Made by a program: the position numbers and the translations under genes. Of a DNA stretch of 64,000 nucleotides, positions 23,571 through 36,957 are shown piece by piece. The stretch comes from Sinotaia quadrata. Its lineage: Eukaryota > Mollusca > Gastropoda > Architaenioglossa > Viviparidae. The notes under the pieces were generated by a model that did no database searches, had not been told where the DNA came from, and was given only the letters and a program-made list of their open reading frames with translations. The stretch lies in assembly GCA_028829895.1 (NCBI GenBank), contig CM054178.1:84325058-84389057 (forward strand), in the 5' to 3' direction. Within the stretch, counting starts at the first letter, position 1. Every line of letters begins with the position of its first letter.

Positions 23571-24019
23571 TCCATCATCCATAACCCCAATAAAACGTCA
23601 CAATACAATGCAATAAAACATCATCATTTAAAAATAGCACATGTCTGCACATAAACCATAAACAAAATCAGAAGGATTGTGGAATTTGGATGAAACCGTG
23701 GTGCCAGTAAGTCGGTAGAATGATTGAGGTCAACCAGTCTTGCTACTCGCAGATCCATTTCCAGGAGGTGCTCTGCTGGATGTGACTCGGAGTGGCTAAT
23801 TCGACGTCTGAAGAAGATTTAAGGCACTCCATTTGGACAACAGGGTAGAGAGACACTAAGAGACGATGGTTTTCAGTTTCTATCACAATGTGTCTAGGAA
23901 TTTAATTATAGATTGTACCTCACAATTGATTGTGGGTAGACTGTGCTGCAAAACTGTAATTATGCTGAGTGAAAAGAAGCTACATGAAAGAAACTTGTAA
24001 TGAAACAGTATCTAAAATG
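23571..24019. other. No gene seen
   Basis: Unique, moderately AT-rich sequence without a supported feature. Confidence 0.5.
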
Positions 24020-24760
24020 TGTACAACTTTCTGTAACAACAGCTTTAGCTGTAGAAACATTTTTAACTACAAGCTGTTATTTCGAAGTGTGCCAATAACT
24101 ATACATGTTGTTTCAAAATGTGCCAATTAATTATACATACAAACTGTGCCTTCGAACTATGCATAAAACTGCCATCAAACAGTACTTTTAATCTATGTAA
24201 AAACAATTATGCGCACAAACTGTACCTTTAATCTGTGCCCAAAGACTATTCCTAGAAAGTGTCGTTTTAATCTGTGCCAACAAGATGTCTACAAATTATG
24301 CTTTTAATCAGTGCAAACAAATGTACTTTTCATATGTGCCACGTATCTTCAAACTGTAACTTTCGTATGTGCCAAGAAACTGTACCTTCAAATTGTGACT
24401 TTTATATGTGCCAAGAAACTGTATCTTTAAATTGTGACTTTTATATGTGTCAAGAAACTGTATCTATGCATTGTGACTTTTATATGTGTCAAGAAACTGT
24501 ATCTTTAAACTGTTACTTTTATATGTGTCAAGAAACTGTACCTACAAATCTGCCTACAAAAAAATAATTTTTACCGAAAGAAATGTGCCCTCAACTATCG
24601 CAACACCTGTCTGTAAACTGTGATTTCAAAGTATACGTGATTGCTTACAAACTGTGCATTTAATCAGTATATCAAACACTATCTACAAACTGTGCATTTA
24701 ATCTGTATATCAAACTATACTTACAAACTATGTCTATAAGACGTATTTGTACGGGAAAAC
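24020..24760 (+). repeat. Minisatellite, 39 bp core, strongly diverged flanks
   Basis: About 24340-24545 contains five close units with core 'tgtcaagaaactgtatcttt' and 'gtgacttttatat'. Outside this the same words persist in degenerate form. The 39-base period keeps a 97-codon frame open (24274-24567), reading a 13-residue unit around CDFYMCQETVSLN. Not called as a gene. Confidence 0.9.
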
Positions 24761-25039
24761 TGCATTCAAACTATGCATAATAAATGTATTTCCTGTTCAA
24801 AATACAGACATAACTTTCAGATTCACTATAATGTCTTCATTTCAATAAATTTATTGTAATTATTTTACTAAAAATGTCGACAGTTTGATTTAATGCAAAC
24901 ATCGGTGTCAGAACAATAAACATATGACATAAAGGAATCGTAAAAAGGATCATCTCAGAAAGAGTTGGGGAGGGGGGACTGTTGCATTAAAGGTAATTTG
25001 GAATAATTTACAGCTACTAATGATTCTTTGTCATTGGAT

Positions 25040-25325
25040 CTTTGACGACGTGAGCGATAAACTGATTTTTTCCTGAGGTCATGATCTCACAATCTGATAA
25101 CAGGGCCACGACCTTACATCTTTGAGAGCGTAGGTGGCGATCTCTGACTCTCTCAGACTCTGGTCATGATCTCACAGGTGGAAGACAATGTCACAATCTC
25201 TCCTACTCTGAAGAAATGAGCCATGATCTCACAAGATGAAGACATGGGTTACGATCTCATACTCTGAAGACATGGTTCACAATTTCTCACATTCTCAGAC
25301 ACGGGGTCACGATCTCACACATTTA
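25040..25325 (+). repeat. Degenerate minisatellite, ~40-50 bp
   Basis: Recurrent words 'atgatctcaca', 'ctgaagacatgg' and 'cacgatctcacac' at irregular spacing. An old array. Confidence 0.65.
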
Positions 25326-27140
25326 AAACTGAATAGCTATCTTTAACTCATTATTTGTCAGAGTCTCTTATTTGCTTTAGTTTACCTTTCTTTCTTTCTT
25401 TCTTTTTCGCGGCTTGTCTCTTGCATTACATTAAATTGATTCTCAGTTTATTCCACACCTGAGATCTGGTGAAAGAAAGAAGAGCAGATATCCCCGAACA
25501 AGGACCCCATGCCATTTCCCATGCAGTGGGGTGGTTTGACCTTTTGACGAACAGGTATGCTTCTGTCATAGACACCGTCTACGGGAGTTGCTCTACGATG
25601 GCTCGTGTCATCGGAACGTCGTACACATGGCTGATCCACGTCATTCGTCCGACCTTTGCTTACGTCATCGTGTGATTCTGTCGGGCGAACTTCAGCCATT
25701 ATTTCAGTCCTGTCAGGTACTGCCGTACCGGTCTCGAAATCAACCGAGGTGTTGATTCGGGTCATGAAAGTCTTGAAGAAAAAGGCGGGGTAGTATCCTT
25801 GATCTTGATTGTAACTTGCGCACCCACTCACTCACCCCCCTACACCCACACCCACACACCACTTTATTTGATTCATCACATATTCGCGGGGTACTTTGCA
25901 GGGTGTCTTAACAATGCTATGCTGTGAGTGCGCGCGTTTGTGTGTGCGCGTGTTTGTAAGAGAGGAAGAAAGTTAACGTAAAAGAGTATGTATGTGGGTA
26001 AAAAATAAAAGTATGCACTTTGAAGAGTAAATTTTCGTGTGTGAACCACTAAAGAGACAATAACAGTGTATGAGTGCGTGCGAGAAAGTATGTTCGGAGG
26101 GGGGGGAGGGACTTACGATTGAGAAATCACGTTTAAGTACATGACGCTACACATATCGAGATGGACAGTAACACATCTGTACACCGATAATTATAATTAA
26201 TCGAACGACGGGAAGGATGAACAAAACACTTAGTGCACGTGTGATACTATATCGCGATGTCAATCACACTTCACTTAGAATAGAACAGAATCCCCGATAG
26301 CTCAAACCAATCGACTACACATAGTGATTATAAATTAGAGAGACAATGACTGAAATCGAAAACAAAACCATGTATGATAATTGGGCCTTTAGATGACACG
26401 TAAAATACAACAGAGCTTGAACAAATCCTGAAAACAATCACCATTTAGTGTAAGCTGGGTTCTAAGAAAAATTTATCTGGAAAACCGGAAAGAATGGAAT
26501 GAACAAAAGTAAACTCAATTAGCAGTAATTAAAGAATAAAACCCAACAGTCACGTGCCGCGATAAACATTAGGAGATCCAAATATATAATCATCACTCCG
26601 AAATGCGTGGCATGGAGAGAGCTGACAGAATTGCATTTCAAGATTTTCTTAGATTCGGAATTATCCAGTAAAGGGCGGATATTTATTTCAAAGCATTTAT
26701 TTTTATTTTTTAAATCTGATTTGTAATGTTACCGTTGTTGTAGTGTTGTGAAGTAAGCCTGAATCCCAGTGGTTTTTTTAGTAAGCAATTTATGTTATTC
26801 ACTTTATTGGTATTTATTAACAATTTCACCTCTCTATAGGATAATCGTAACTGTATTGTAGCCTAGGAGACACGTAATATGTTGTTGGTTGTTTTGTCTG
26901 AAATAGTCGGTAATTATCTCCCCTCAGGACTAAAAAGAATCGATCCGTATGCATAAGAAAAGTGATCCACTTAAAAAGTTGATCCCAGTAGTTTAGCATG
27001 GTGGGGGTCATTTTCACGAACAAGCTTGCAAAATATAACTGTCCGGTTAATGCACTGAATGGAACCAATACCTCTCTGTTTCCATGTAGGCGCTTTGATA
27101 CTTACTTTAATAAATTTAATGCAGCATAGTATTACATTTC
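25326..27140. other. No gene called; unassigned ORFs at 25.45-25.83 kb
   Basis: A short (CTTT)n lies at 25386-25407. Overlapping frames on both strands (minus 25448-25831, 127 codons; plus 25469-25675) lie in a CpG-richer patch, which may be why stops are scarce. No family is recognised. The rest is AT-rich. Confidence 0.4.
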
Positions 27141-27149
27141 GCGCAATGC

Positions 27150-27240
27150 AACAGGGGTCCTCTAGACAAGTCTAGAGGTTGACGGAAACACCACCCCCTG
27201 TTCCGGGGGTCCCGTCCTGATGCATTGGGACCCCTGCGCG
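27150..27240 (+). other. GC-rich nested-hairpin island
   Basis: Within AT-rich surroundings, about 90 bases can fold as: an outer stem caggggt (27152-27158) with acccctg (27230-27236); a perfect 9 bp hairpin cctctagac-aa-gtctagagg (27159-27178); and a 6 bp hairpin accccc-tgttcc-gggggt (27193-27210). A weaker ccc/ggg pairing lies at 27211-27229. The arrangement is cloverleaf-like. An alternative stem ggggtccc (27206-27213) with gggacccc (27227-27234) competes. Candidates are a structured RNA, the core of a small foldback element, or chance. I recognise no family. Confidence 0.55.
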
Positions 27241-29184
<1,944 letters not shown>

Positions 29185-29950
29185 GCTTGGTCAAAGCAGG
29201 GACAACGGACGTCACAAATTACAGGCCACACGTTCGAGTGACAAAAGCGGAATTCTGGGAAGGGTTCCATGGAAAATCACTAACGGAGAGTTACCCGCCT
29301 TGCTTACATATCCCTGATAAGGAGGCGATTTGATTAGGCACCAGCTCAGGGGAAATCTGTTTTAGCTGAGAGCGGAGGGCGCGTGATGATCGTTGGCGGT
29401 GAAAAAAAAAAGGGGGGGTCTTTCTTGATCAACTGTGAAGATTCCCCCTCCCCCTCCTTCCGTTGTTTTCTTCTTTCTTAAACTTCTATCTGCCTTTTTT
29501 TTTTCGTCCATAATAAATCTCTTAATTTTTATTTCATCTACGTGTTGTGCCTATTTCTCTGTGTCTTCTCTTTCTGTCCCTCCCTCCCTCTTTCTTCCTC
29601 TCTCTGATTAATTCTGAAGAAATTAATAAGGATAATCCCCCCTCCCTTGTATACAGTAAGATTGCTGTCATAAGAAATAGTGTGTGTATTTCGTATCTAT
29701 AACATTAACTGGTATTATATTTGCATATGTATATGTATAATGAGAGAGAAAGAGATAGAGGAATTGATTCTAATTCTTTCCTTTTTTAAATGTGATTCAA
29801 TCTTTCAGTCCACACATTGCTAATAGGCTGGGAAGATGCCAGTCACGATACATGGTGTATTCGGGCACACTTGCCTCTATCCTGTCGTCCATTCTATTGA
29901 TCCATTACACCCGCTAGGCAACTACATCTAGAGGGTCAAAACGTTTTGTT
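29185..29950. other. No gene seen
   Basis: Mixed composition with a poly-A/poly-G junction near 29401 and pyrimidine-rich stretches at 29425-29600. No ORF with recognisable content. Confidence 0.5.
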
Positions 29951-30060
29951 CCCACGATAAGGCAGTTAAATTCACACGATAAGACAGTTTATTTCACACG
30001 ATTAGGCAGTTAAATTCACACGATCAGGCAGTTAAAGTCACACGATCAGACAGTGGAATT
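29951..30060 (+). repeat. Minisatellite, ~24 bp x ~5
   Basis: Core 'cacacgataaggcagttaaa' with variants gatcaggcag and gataagacag. Confidence 0.88.
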
Positions 30061-30498
30061 TAATTGGTCGAGAAATTGCCTAATCGTCTGAATGGTAACA
30101 TGAAGCCAAAGATTGTTCCATTAAGATTCTTCCAATATTATGTAAAATATAATGAGATAAATGTACAAATTTAAAGGAGATTAAAAGGTTTTCAGTTTTA
30201 TTTAACTCCATAATCAGTTTGATGACTTATTAATATAACAGTTTATTTTAAATTCTAAACACTAAGTTACAAATTTTTATTTGAAATTAGCAAGACAAAA
30301 ACTTTAAACGGATACTTGCAGTCGGCATTTATTTTCAAACAAAAACATTCTTTATCCGACAATCTCATCCGCATTGTTGTTAGAGTCCAGTTCCATATTC
30401 GTATCCAGCTTTGTAAACTTCACAGCTCATGGATAAAGGGAGAACGTTTTTTAGTAGATTGGAAAAAAGTTGAGCGCCATCTGTGAACAGAGTGAAGA
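30061..30498. other. AT-rich; would include the 3' UTR of the small minus-strand frame
   Basis: No independent feature. The minus-strand AATAAA near 30333 is the only signal noted. Confidence 0.4.
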
Positions 30499-30636
30499 TT
30501 AAAAGAATTTCTTGATGATTTTCTGATCTACCTTTGTCAACGGCAACGGTCGATTCTTTCCAGTTTTCAACTGCCCAAGGATTTCTTTCCTATCATGCGT
30601 GACTTGCGGCACGCGGGACCGGATGTATTGTTTCAT
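30499..30636 (-). CDS. Possible small coding remnant or terminal exon, 45 codons
   Basis: On the minus strand a short frame from ATG (30634-30636) to TAA (30499-30501) encodes a basic peptide including IRSRVPQVTHDRKEILGQL and TGKNRPLPLTKVDQKIIKKFF. Its mixed, non-repetitive composition stands out from the simple-sequence frames elsewhere. The frame extends upstream through TWGSDIRR to a TGA at 30661-30663, and I see no AG acceptor between that stop and the ATG. It is therefore either a complete tiny ORF, a pseudogene fragment or chance. Downstream on the same strand a candidate AATAAA lies near 30333, about 165 bases past the stop, as expected for a 3' UTR. I do not recognise the family. Confidence 0.3.
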   Translation of the reverse strand: MKQYIRSRVPQVTHDRKEILGQLKTGKNRPLPLTKVDQKIIKKFF

Positions 30637-30699
30637 TCGACGAATATCAGACCCCCAAGTTCACAATCTTGAAATGCAGAGCCTTTTAAAATCACTCGT

Positions 30700-31800
30700 T
30701 AGGCTTGTCCACCGCAGACATTGAGATCGGACCCTGATCACGTGAGCAAAGGACTAGCGTCCTAATTTTGAATGCGAAAGTCAAATTCATATTTAGAAAT
30801 AAACTATATACCACCTTTTGATTGTATATTGTAATATGTTTGTTTGTTTCTTTCCTATTTGATACATTTCCCCACACACACACACCTTGTTTGTTATATA
30901 TATTATTTGTTACGTTTCTAACTTCACTAATGTTGGGGAGGGGGAAATAGAGAACAATTTGAAATATGTGTTTGTAATTTGCAGTCTTTTAGCTCAGAAT
31001 ACGTTCCAGATATCGTTTGCTTTAATATGCAAGACATTTTATTGAATATGTTCTTTTTCCTTGTTTTTGTTTTTAACATTATTTAACATTTAAACACAGG
31101 CACACACCATTTAAAGGGGCACTTTAACTTCATAAAAAGTTTAATGGTTCCAGAAAAGGTATGGAAGCAGATTAGACAAGTCATAAACCCAAATCTCTTG
31201 TACAACTTTATTTTAACGGGTTAAAATGCGTGAAATGCATATAAAATTAACATAAGGTGCGTTTTTCTAAATATAAGATCTGTGGTTAAAAATCGACAAA
31301 TGGATTATAAAGGTAATTCTTCACTTGCAAGTAATATTATTTTAATTAATGCTCTCCCTTCTCCCTGAAGGCCAAGAGATAAAAAGAATAATCTTTAAAA
31401 TTAAAAATAAAACATTGACTCGCAAATGGAAACAACCCTCAAGATCTAAGATTGATTTTAAATCTGGACCATTTTAAAAAAAATTATCTTCACAAGAGAC
31501 AATGACGTTATTGCCCAATCGATAATGGAGATTCTAAAACCCCCTGCTGTCTTTGGTCGGCCATTAAATGGGACCAGAAGGCTACATTCGTCATTAAATT
31601 GACCCGAGAACCGTTAAGTGATTGATTTCGGGTCTAAGTTCTCCCCCCTTTCGTCTCATCCCTTTCCGCAAGCATCTCTAACTTGACTAATTAACATATT
31701 CGCTTGTCCAGGAGAAAAGTAAACATGGTGCTTATAGCTCTCCCCCTCCCCCTTCACTCTCTTTCTCTCCCTGCTCCTTCTCTTACCCTATTTATCTTTC
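30700..31800. other. No gene seen
   Basis: AT-rich. Near 31115 'taaaggggcactttaact' resembles the start of some short inverted-repeat transposons, but no matching opposite end was found. Confidence 0.45.
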
Positions 31801-31804
31801 TTTG

Positions 31805-31852
31805 TGACGTCAAAATCTCACTGGTGACGTCAAAGTCTACAATATGACGTCT
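31805..31852 (+). promoter_or_regulatory. Three CRE-like sites at exact 20 bp spacing
   Basis: TGACGTCA at 31805-31812 and 31825-31832, then TGACGTCT at 31845-31852. Surrounding bases (gtgacgtcaaa repeated) suggest a tiny 20-base tandem triplication. TGACGTCA is the consensus for CREB/ATF bZIP factors. No gene start is visible nearby, so a regulatory role is only possible. Confidence 0.45.
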
Positions 31853-32281
31853 ACACACTCCTGAATGTCACCCACCTAGATGAGGGTGTGCGTCCAATTG
31901 GTGAGACTTCTTTTCTCACACATCCCTCCGCCAACCCTTCTGCCCTCCACCTCGGAACGCAATGTGAGGCTGTGGGGTCCCACTGGAGCACTCCAGATCA
32001 GATAATGTCTTATGACTGAAATGATCAATGCAAGCTCCAGTGGTAACGCTAAACTGCTGTCATCCCCCACCCCCTTCCTGAAGTGTTGTTATGGCTTTGT
32101 AAGTCGTAGGGAACTATAAACCTCAGAAAAGAAGGAAGACTACAAATGAATTAGAAAAAGGTTCACAGCCGAATATGCTTTGCGCTAGTTACAGTGAACT
32201 GCAAGCTTGAGCGAGCTCCCTTGAGCATGCTCAATTTCATCACCTCCCTCTGTAAGTTGGGGAAATGACAGATCAACGAAC
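31853..32281. other. No gene seen
   Basis: A 64-codon minus frame (31876-32070) has no motif. Nothing else to report. Confidence 0.45.
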
Positions 32282-32369
32282 GTGGGGAAAGCTTTAGTTT
32301 TGTCAACTATTCCTGGATTGGTAATGTGGGGAAAGCTTTAGCTTTGTCAACTATTCCTGGATTGGTAAT
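32282..32369 (+). repeat. 44 bp tandem duplication
   Basis: Two copies of a 44-base unit with core 'ggggaaagctttag' and 'caactattcctggattgg', differing at one visible base. Confidence 0.95.
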
Positions 32370-32489
32370 GTTAGGATGTTTTGGAAACAAGCCACAATAA
32401 ACTAAAAATAAATGAATGCAAACATACCATGGAGAAACAACGTGAAAAATTATAAACATGCTTGTGTTGTGCTGTCTGTCCATGTATGT

Positions 32490-32491
<2 letters not shown>

Positions 32492-32561
<70 letters not shown>
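32492..32561 (+). repeat. (GT)n microsatellite
   Basis: About 35 uninterrupted GT dinucleotides. All overlapping frames are repeat reading. Confidence 0.98.
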
Positions 32562-32562
<1 letters not shown>

Positions 32563-32929
32563 CGCGCGCAACAAACATACAAATAAAAAGTTCCAATTTG
32601 GCGTTTTTGTAGAAAAGCAACATTTCCGAAACATGGGGGGGGGGGGAGGCATGTATAATCATAAACACACGCGCACGGATGTGCTACATATGCCGAGCAT
32701 TATTTTCTGCCTAATTATATTACTAACAAAAATTAATCGACACTCTGTGCGCAAATGGCAGCATTGAAAGCTTGAACATAGAATAATAAACCGTGTATAT
32801 GTGCCATTATCAAAGGACACTCATCTGTGGTGTCTACCAAATAAAATAACATCACATCGTGTAGCTGCTCCACAACATTATTGGTAAGACGAATTAGAAT
32901 GGCATGATTATTGAAACTCTGTCGGCTCG

Positions 32930-33570
32930 TTTTACTGAAGGAACGTTTCACTGAAAGACTGTTTTACTGAAAGAACGTTTCACTGAAAGACTGTTTTACT
33001 GAAGGAACGTTTCACTGAAAGACTGTTTTACTGAAGGAACGTTTCACTGAAAGACTGTTTTACTGAAGGAACGTTTCACTGAAAGACTGTTTTACTGAAA
33101 GAACGTTTCACTGAAAGACTGTTTTACTGAAAGAACGTTTCACTGAAAGACTGTTTTACTGAAAGAACGTTTCACTGAAAAAATGATTTACTGAAAGAAC
33201 GTTTCACTGAAAGACTGTTTTACTGAAAGAACGTTTCGCTGAAAGACTTTTACTGACAGCCTATTTCGCTGAAAGCCTGTTTTACTGAAGGACTGTTTTA
33301 GTGAAAGGCTGTTTCGCTTAAAGCCTGTTTTATTGAAAGCTTGTTTCAATGAAAGCCTGTTCTGCTGAAAACCTGTTTTGCTGAAAGCCTGTTTCACTGA
33401 AAGACTGGTTTACTGAACCTCCTTTTCGCAGAAAGCCTGTTTCGCCGATAGCCTATTTCACTGAAAGATTTTTTGCTGAAGGCTTTATTGAAAACCGGTT
33501 TCACTGAAAGACTTTTTTTTACTGAAAGTCTGTTTTGCTGAAAGAATGTTTTACTGAAAATCTGTTTTTC
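32930..33570 (+). repeat. Minisatellite, 16 bp monomer / 32 bp dimer, ~640 bp
   Basis: Left part (to about 33240) alternates 'ctgaaagaacgtttca' and 'ctgaaagactgtttta', giving a clean 32-base dimer. The right part breaks into diverged 16-18 base monomers (gcctgtttcgctgaaa and similar). Minus-strand frames reading KTGFQ/NRLS are repeat translation. Confidence 0.95.
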
Positions 33571-33693
33571 TGAACAAGGCCACAAAGTTGTATTAAAATA
33601 TTTTTTTTGTTTGATTTCTTTTACTCTTTCTTTCTTCTTTCCTTTCGTTTATTTTTTCCTTTATTCTTTTTTTCCTTTGTTTTCTTCTTTCTG

Positions 33694-33723
33694 TTTTTTT
33701 TTTTTTTTTTTTTTTTGGGGGGG
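33694..33723 (+). repeat. poly(T)-poly(G) junction
   Basis: About 23 T then 7 G. Confidence 0.9.
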
Positions 33724-33841
33724 TGCGGGGATGTGGGATGAAATAGGGCTGAAAGGAAGGTTCTCAAAACATTCCGCTGATCTTTTTGTTGAGTTCGAGT
33801 CAAATTCGATAACCGCTGCTATGTATAAGCGCGCATAAATG

Positions 33842-33890
33842 CCATTTAGTCAGTCAATTAGTCAGTCAGTTAGTCAGTCAGTTAGTCTAT
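33842..33890 (+). repeat. Short AGTC/AGTT tetranucleotide tract
   Basis: agtcagtcagttagtc-type repeats. Confidence 0.85.
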
Positions 33891-33990
33891 GCGGTTTTGA
33901 AAGAAGTATGGTGGTGGTTGTGATCGTCATACGGACACTATGTTCAGTGACTTTTCCTTCTGTAATGAAAGCATAAAAATTACACATCTC

Positions 33991-34182
33991 GGTGTGTATG
34001 GTGTGTACGGTGTGTAGAGTGTGTAAGATGTGTATAGCGTGTATGGTGTATATGGTGTGTATAGTGTATATGGTGTGTACCGTGTGTATGGTGTGTATGG
34101 TGTGTACGGTGTGTATGGTGTGTATAGTGTGTATGGTGTGTGCGGTGTGTATGGTGTATGGTGTGTATGTTGTATATGTGTT
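33991..34182 (+). repeat. Minisatellite, 9 bp 'tgtgtatgg', ~20 copies
   Basis: Nonamers with single-base variants (tgtgtacgg, tgtatatgg, tgtgtatag). Because 9 is a multiple of 3, plus (MVCMVC) and minus (HTIHTI) frames remain open; not genes. Confidence 0.93.
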
Positions 34183-34545
34183 TGTTAAATTAAATCTAGC
34201 CTTCAGAATATCAACACAGTCATTTCGACAGACTTGAACATTCAACATTTGTTTTAGGGATTGCATGCAGATTTTTATTGAATTACTTTTTTAAATTATA
34301 GTAGATTTAAGATGGCAGTTTTTACTCGAGTACGTATTTCATTTTGCAGTCACGCTAACATTAATGACGTCATAAGCGCTATTGTGATATGCTGCCATAT
34401 CAGAACCAAGCCTGAAGGCGTTACGTTAAGTCAGTGGAATGGTCCAAAATCATATCAGTAATCAAACCAATTAATATTAGTGTAATGTATATTTGATCAC
34501 TAGAACTGTCCAAGACTTAATAAGAAAGCCGAGCACCTTACCTAG
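34183..34545. other. No gene seen
   Basis: AT-rich unique sequence. Confidence 0.5.
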
Positions 34546-35350
34546 ATTTATCTATATTTCTGTGACATGCCTATCAGATCTACACTTACTTATATTCCTG
34601 TAGCATGTGTATCTGACCTACATTTACAAATATTTCAGTAGTAATTATTCCTTACCTAGATTAAACGAGATTTCTGTAACATAAATATAATCATTTACCA
34701 ATATTTTGTAATAATTATACCTTATTTAACGAGATTTCTGTCAAATCAAGACCCTCTTCTACCATTTAATGGTAGTTCTGTAATAAGAATACCTTACCTA
34801 TATTTAACGAGATTTCTGTATCATTAATTAAAGACCTTCATTTACCAGTTACCGATATTTCTGTAATAAGTATACCTTACCTAGATTTGATATTTCTGTA
34901 TCATCAACATAAGACCCTCATTTGACATTTACCGATATTTCTGTAATAAGTATACCTTACCTAGATTTGATATTTTTGTATCATCAACATAAGACCCTCA
35001 TTTGACATTTACAGATATGTCTGTAATAAGTATACCTTACCCATATTTACCGATATTTTTATAGCATATACATCTGACCTTGATTGAACGAGGTTTCTGT
35101 AAATATGAATGTAAAACCCACATTTATCCATATGTCTATAACGTGAGTATATAAGACCTATATTTACCGCATTTCTTATAATATGTTTACCTCATCTACA
35201 TATAAAGGCACTTCTCTAATATGCACTATCGGATCTACACTTAACGATATATCTATATCATGAATAAAACCTACATTTAACGATCGATATATCTATATCA
35301 TGAATAAAACCCACATTTAATGATACTTCAATAACAAGAATATAAGATTT
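34546..35350 (+). repeat. Degenerate minisatellite, ~40 bp monomer / 80 bp dimer
   Basis: Words 'gatatttctgtaataagtat' and 'accttacctagattt' recur. Around 34850-35030 two consecutive 80-base dimers are nearly identical, the second half reading 'catcaacataagaccctcat'. Flanks decay in both directions. Confidence 0.85.
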
Positions 35351-36100
35351 ATCGACAACTCTAAATACGCACACCAGACCTACATTTACCAAGATATCTA
35401 CAGCCAGCACACCATACCTTTGCAGCTTTATGGTGGTTCCTTAACCAGTCCACTTTTACTGATAGATCACTCTGCGAGTCTGTAAAGCTTGAGCTACGCA
35501 CGTATATTACAATACAAACCAAAAATGTCCAACAAAAAAAATCGTGGAATTTTGCAAACATGCAAAACGCTACATGTATTGACTAGCCAAGGGATCTACA
35601 AAAAGTGTTGAAGAATATCACCAGGCGTCAAACATGCAACAAAAATAACCATTGAAATAGAGGAGGGGGGGGGGAATCCCAAAAGAAAACAGCTTTCATT
35701 AAGAGGAGGGAGTAACATTACCCTTTGTGAGGGTAGGAATAACAAAAAAGTCGCGTCTGTTGTGTTCAACAGTGATTAGATCAGTGTTCACTCATTTCCC
35801 TTCATCCTCATCAAACCAAACATCCAATAAACTTTGAAAAGTCTTTTACAAAAATCGGGGATTGGGGTAGGACGAGAGTGGGTGGGGTGGGATGGAATGA
35901 CAAGCCTCAAAGTGCAGATTAAACTTAGGAGGATAAATAATTTATGTCGCCGGTGAATTTCTGTACTGTTTATTTCAGCATTGGGACGGGTTTGACGCTG
36001 TTTTCCTGGCACGTGAAAGATTGACTAATTGTTTGTTTTCTTTTGAAAAAAATCCTTTCAGCGTTGTCTGAGAGTGTGTGAATGACATTACCTCGTGCTG
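35351..36100. other. No gene seen
   Basis: Unique sequence. Frames of 66 and 74 codons on the minus strand lack motifs. Confidence 0.45.
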
Positions 36101-36345
36101 TTTACTAGTAAACGAAAGATAGTGTGCATCTTGAGACCCAGAAAAGCACACATCAAACTGTTTACTAGAAAACGAAAGATAGTGTGCATCTTGCGACCCA
36201 GAAAAGCACACATCAAACTGTTTACTAGAAAACGAAAGATAGTGTGCATCTTGAGACCCAGAAAAGCACACATCAAACTGTTTACTAGAAAACGAAAGAT
36301 GGTGTCCATCTTGAGTCCCAGAATAGCGCACATCAAACTGCACGA
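36101..36345 (+). repeat. Minisatellite, 60 bp x 4, open in frames on both strands
   Basis: Units with core 'aaacgaaagatagtgtgcat' and 'agaaaagcacacatcaaact'. The 60-base period is divisible by three, so a plus frame (20-residue unit, RKIVCILRPRKAHIKLFT) and two minus frames remain open. The minus 190-codon frame (35975-36547) also crosses the next array. No coding signal other than absence of stops. Confidence 0.95.
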
Positions 36346-36361
36346 GTGACACAACATAGAC

Positions 36362-36560
36362 CTGAATGACATCTATCAAAGTACCCGGAATGACGTATAT
36401 TAAAGTACCCGGAATGAAATCTATCAAAGTACCCGGAATTACGTATATTAAATTACACGGGATGACATCTATCATGGTACCCGGAATGATGTGGATTAAA
36501 GTATACGGAATGACATGTATCATAATACACAGAATAACGTATGTCAAGATGCCAATGACG
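36362..36560 (+). repeat. Minisatellite, 24 bp x ~8
   Basis: Core 'aaagtacccggaatgac' with alternating atctatc/gtatatt. It begins right after the 60-base array but is not related to it. Plus frame reads octapeptides (MTSIKVPG). Confidence 0.92.
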
Positions 36561-36957
36561 TATTATAACACATGACCTAGAATCTTTAAATCAAAACAAC
36601 CCTGTTATATGAAATTCATTGACATATTATACTGATCACGTGATTTCGAATGGCGCGTAATATCTCACGACTTTGAACAGCAAATATTTCTCGACACTCA
36701 ATGACGCAAAGTAATGTCTGGTGTCTTTTCTGTGTACTTGTCGAATTTCAACATATTTTTCTTGACTACGTTCTACATACAGTTTGACGCCATTAAGAGG
36801 CTTCCCAATGCAAGTTGTAAAAATTAATCAGATTTAAAGTGTTATAAGTTTTCCAGTTAACAGATAATTTCAGATATCAACTAAACACCCATAGGTGATG
36901 GATTCAAGAATTGCGAGGGTCTCGAGGATTAGTTTATTTCACATGAATAAGATATGA
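36561..36957. other. No gene seen
   Basis: AT-rich unique sequence. Confidence 0.5.

Noticed and set aside
31115..31145. MITE start ('taaaggggcactttaact')
   Set aside because: No complementary end or flanking target duplication found within several kilobases.
33991..34237. MVCMVC / HTIHTI repeat ORFs
   Set aside because: Nine-base tandem repeat read in frame on each strand.
35975..36547. 190-codon minus-strand ORF as a repeat protein gene
   Set aside because: It is explained by two minisatellites whose periods (60 and 24) are divisible by three; frames on the opposite strand are open for the same reason.
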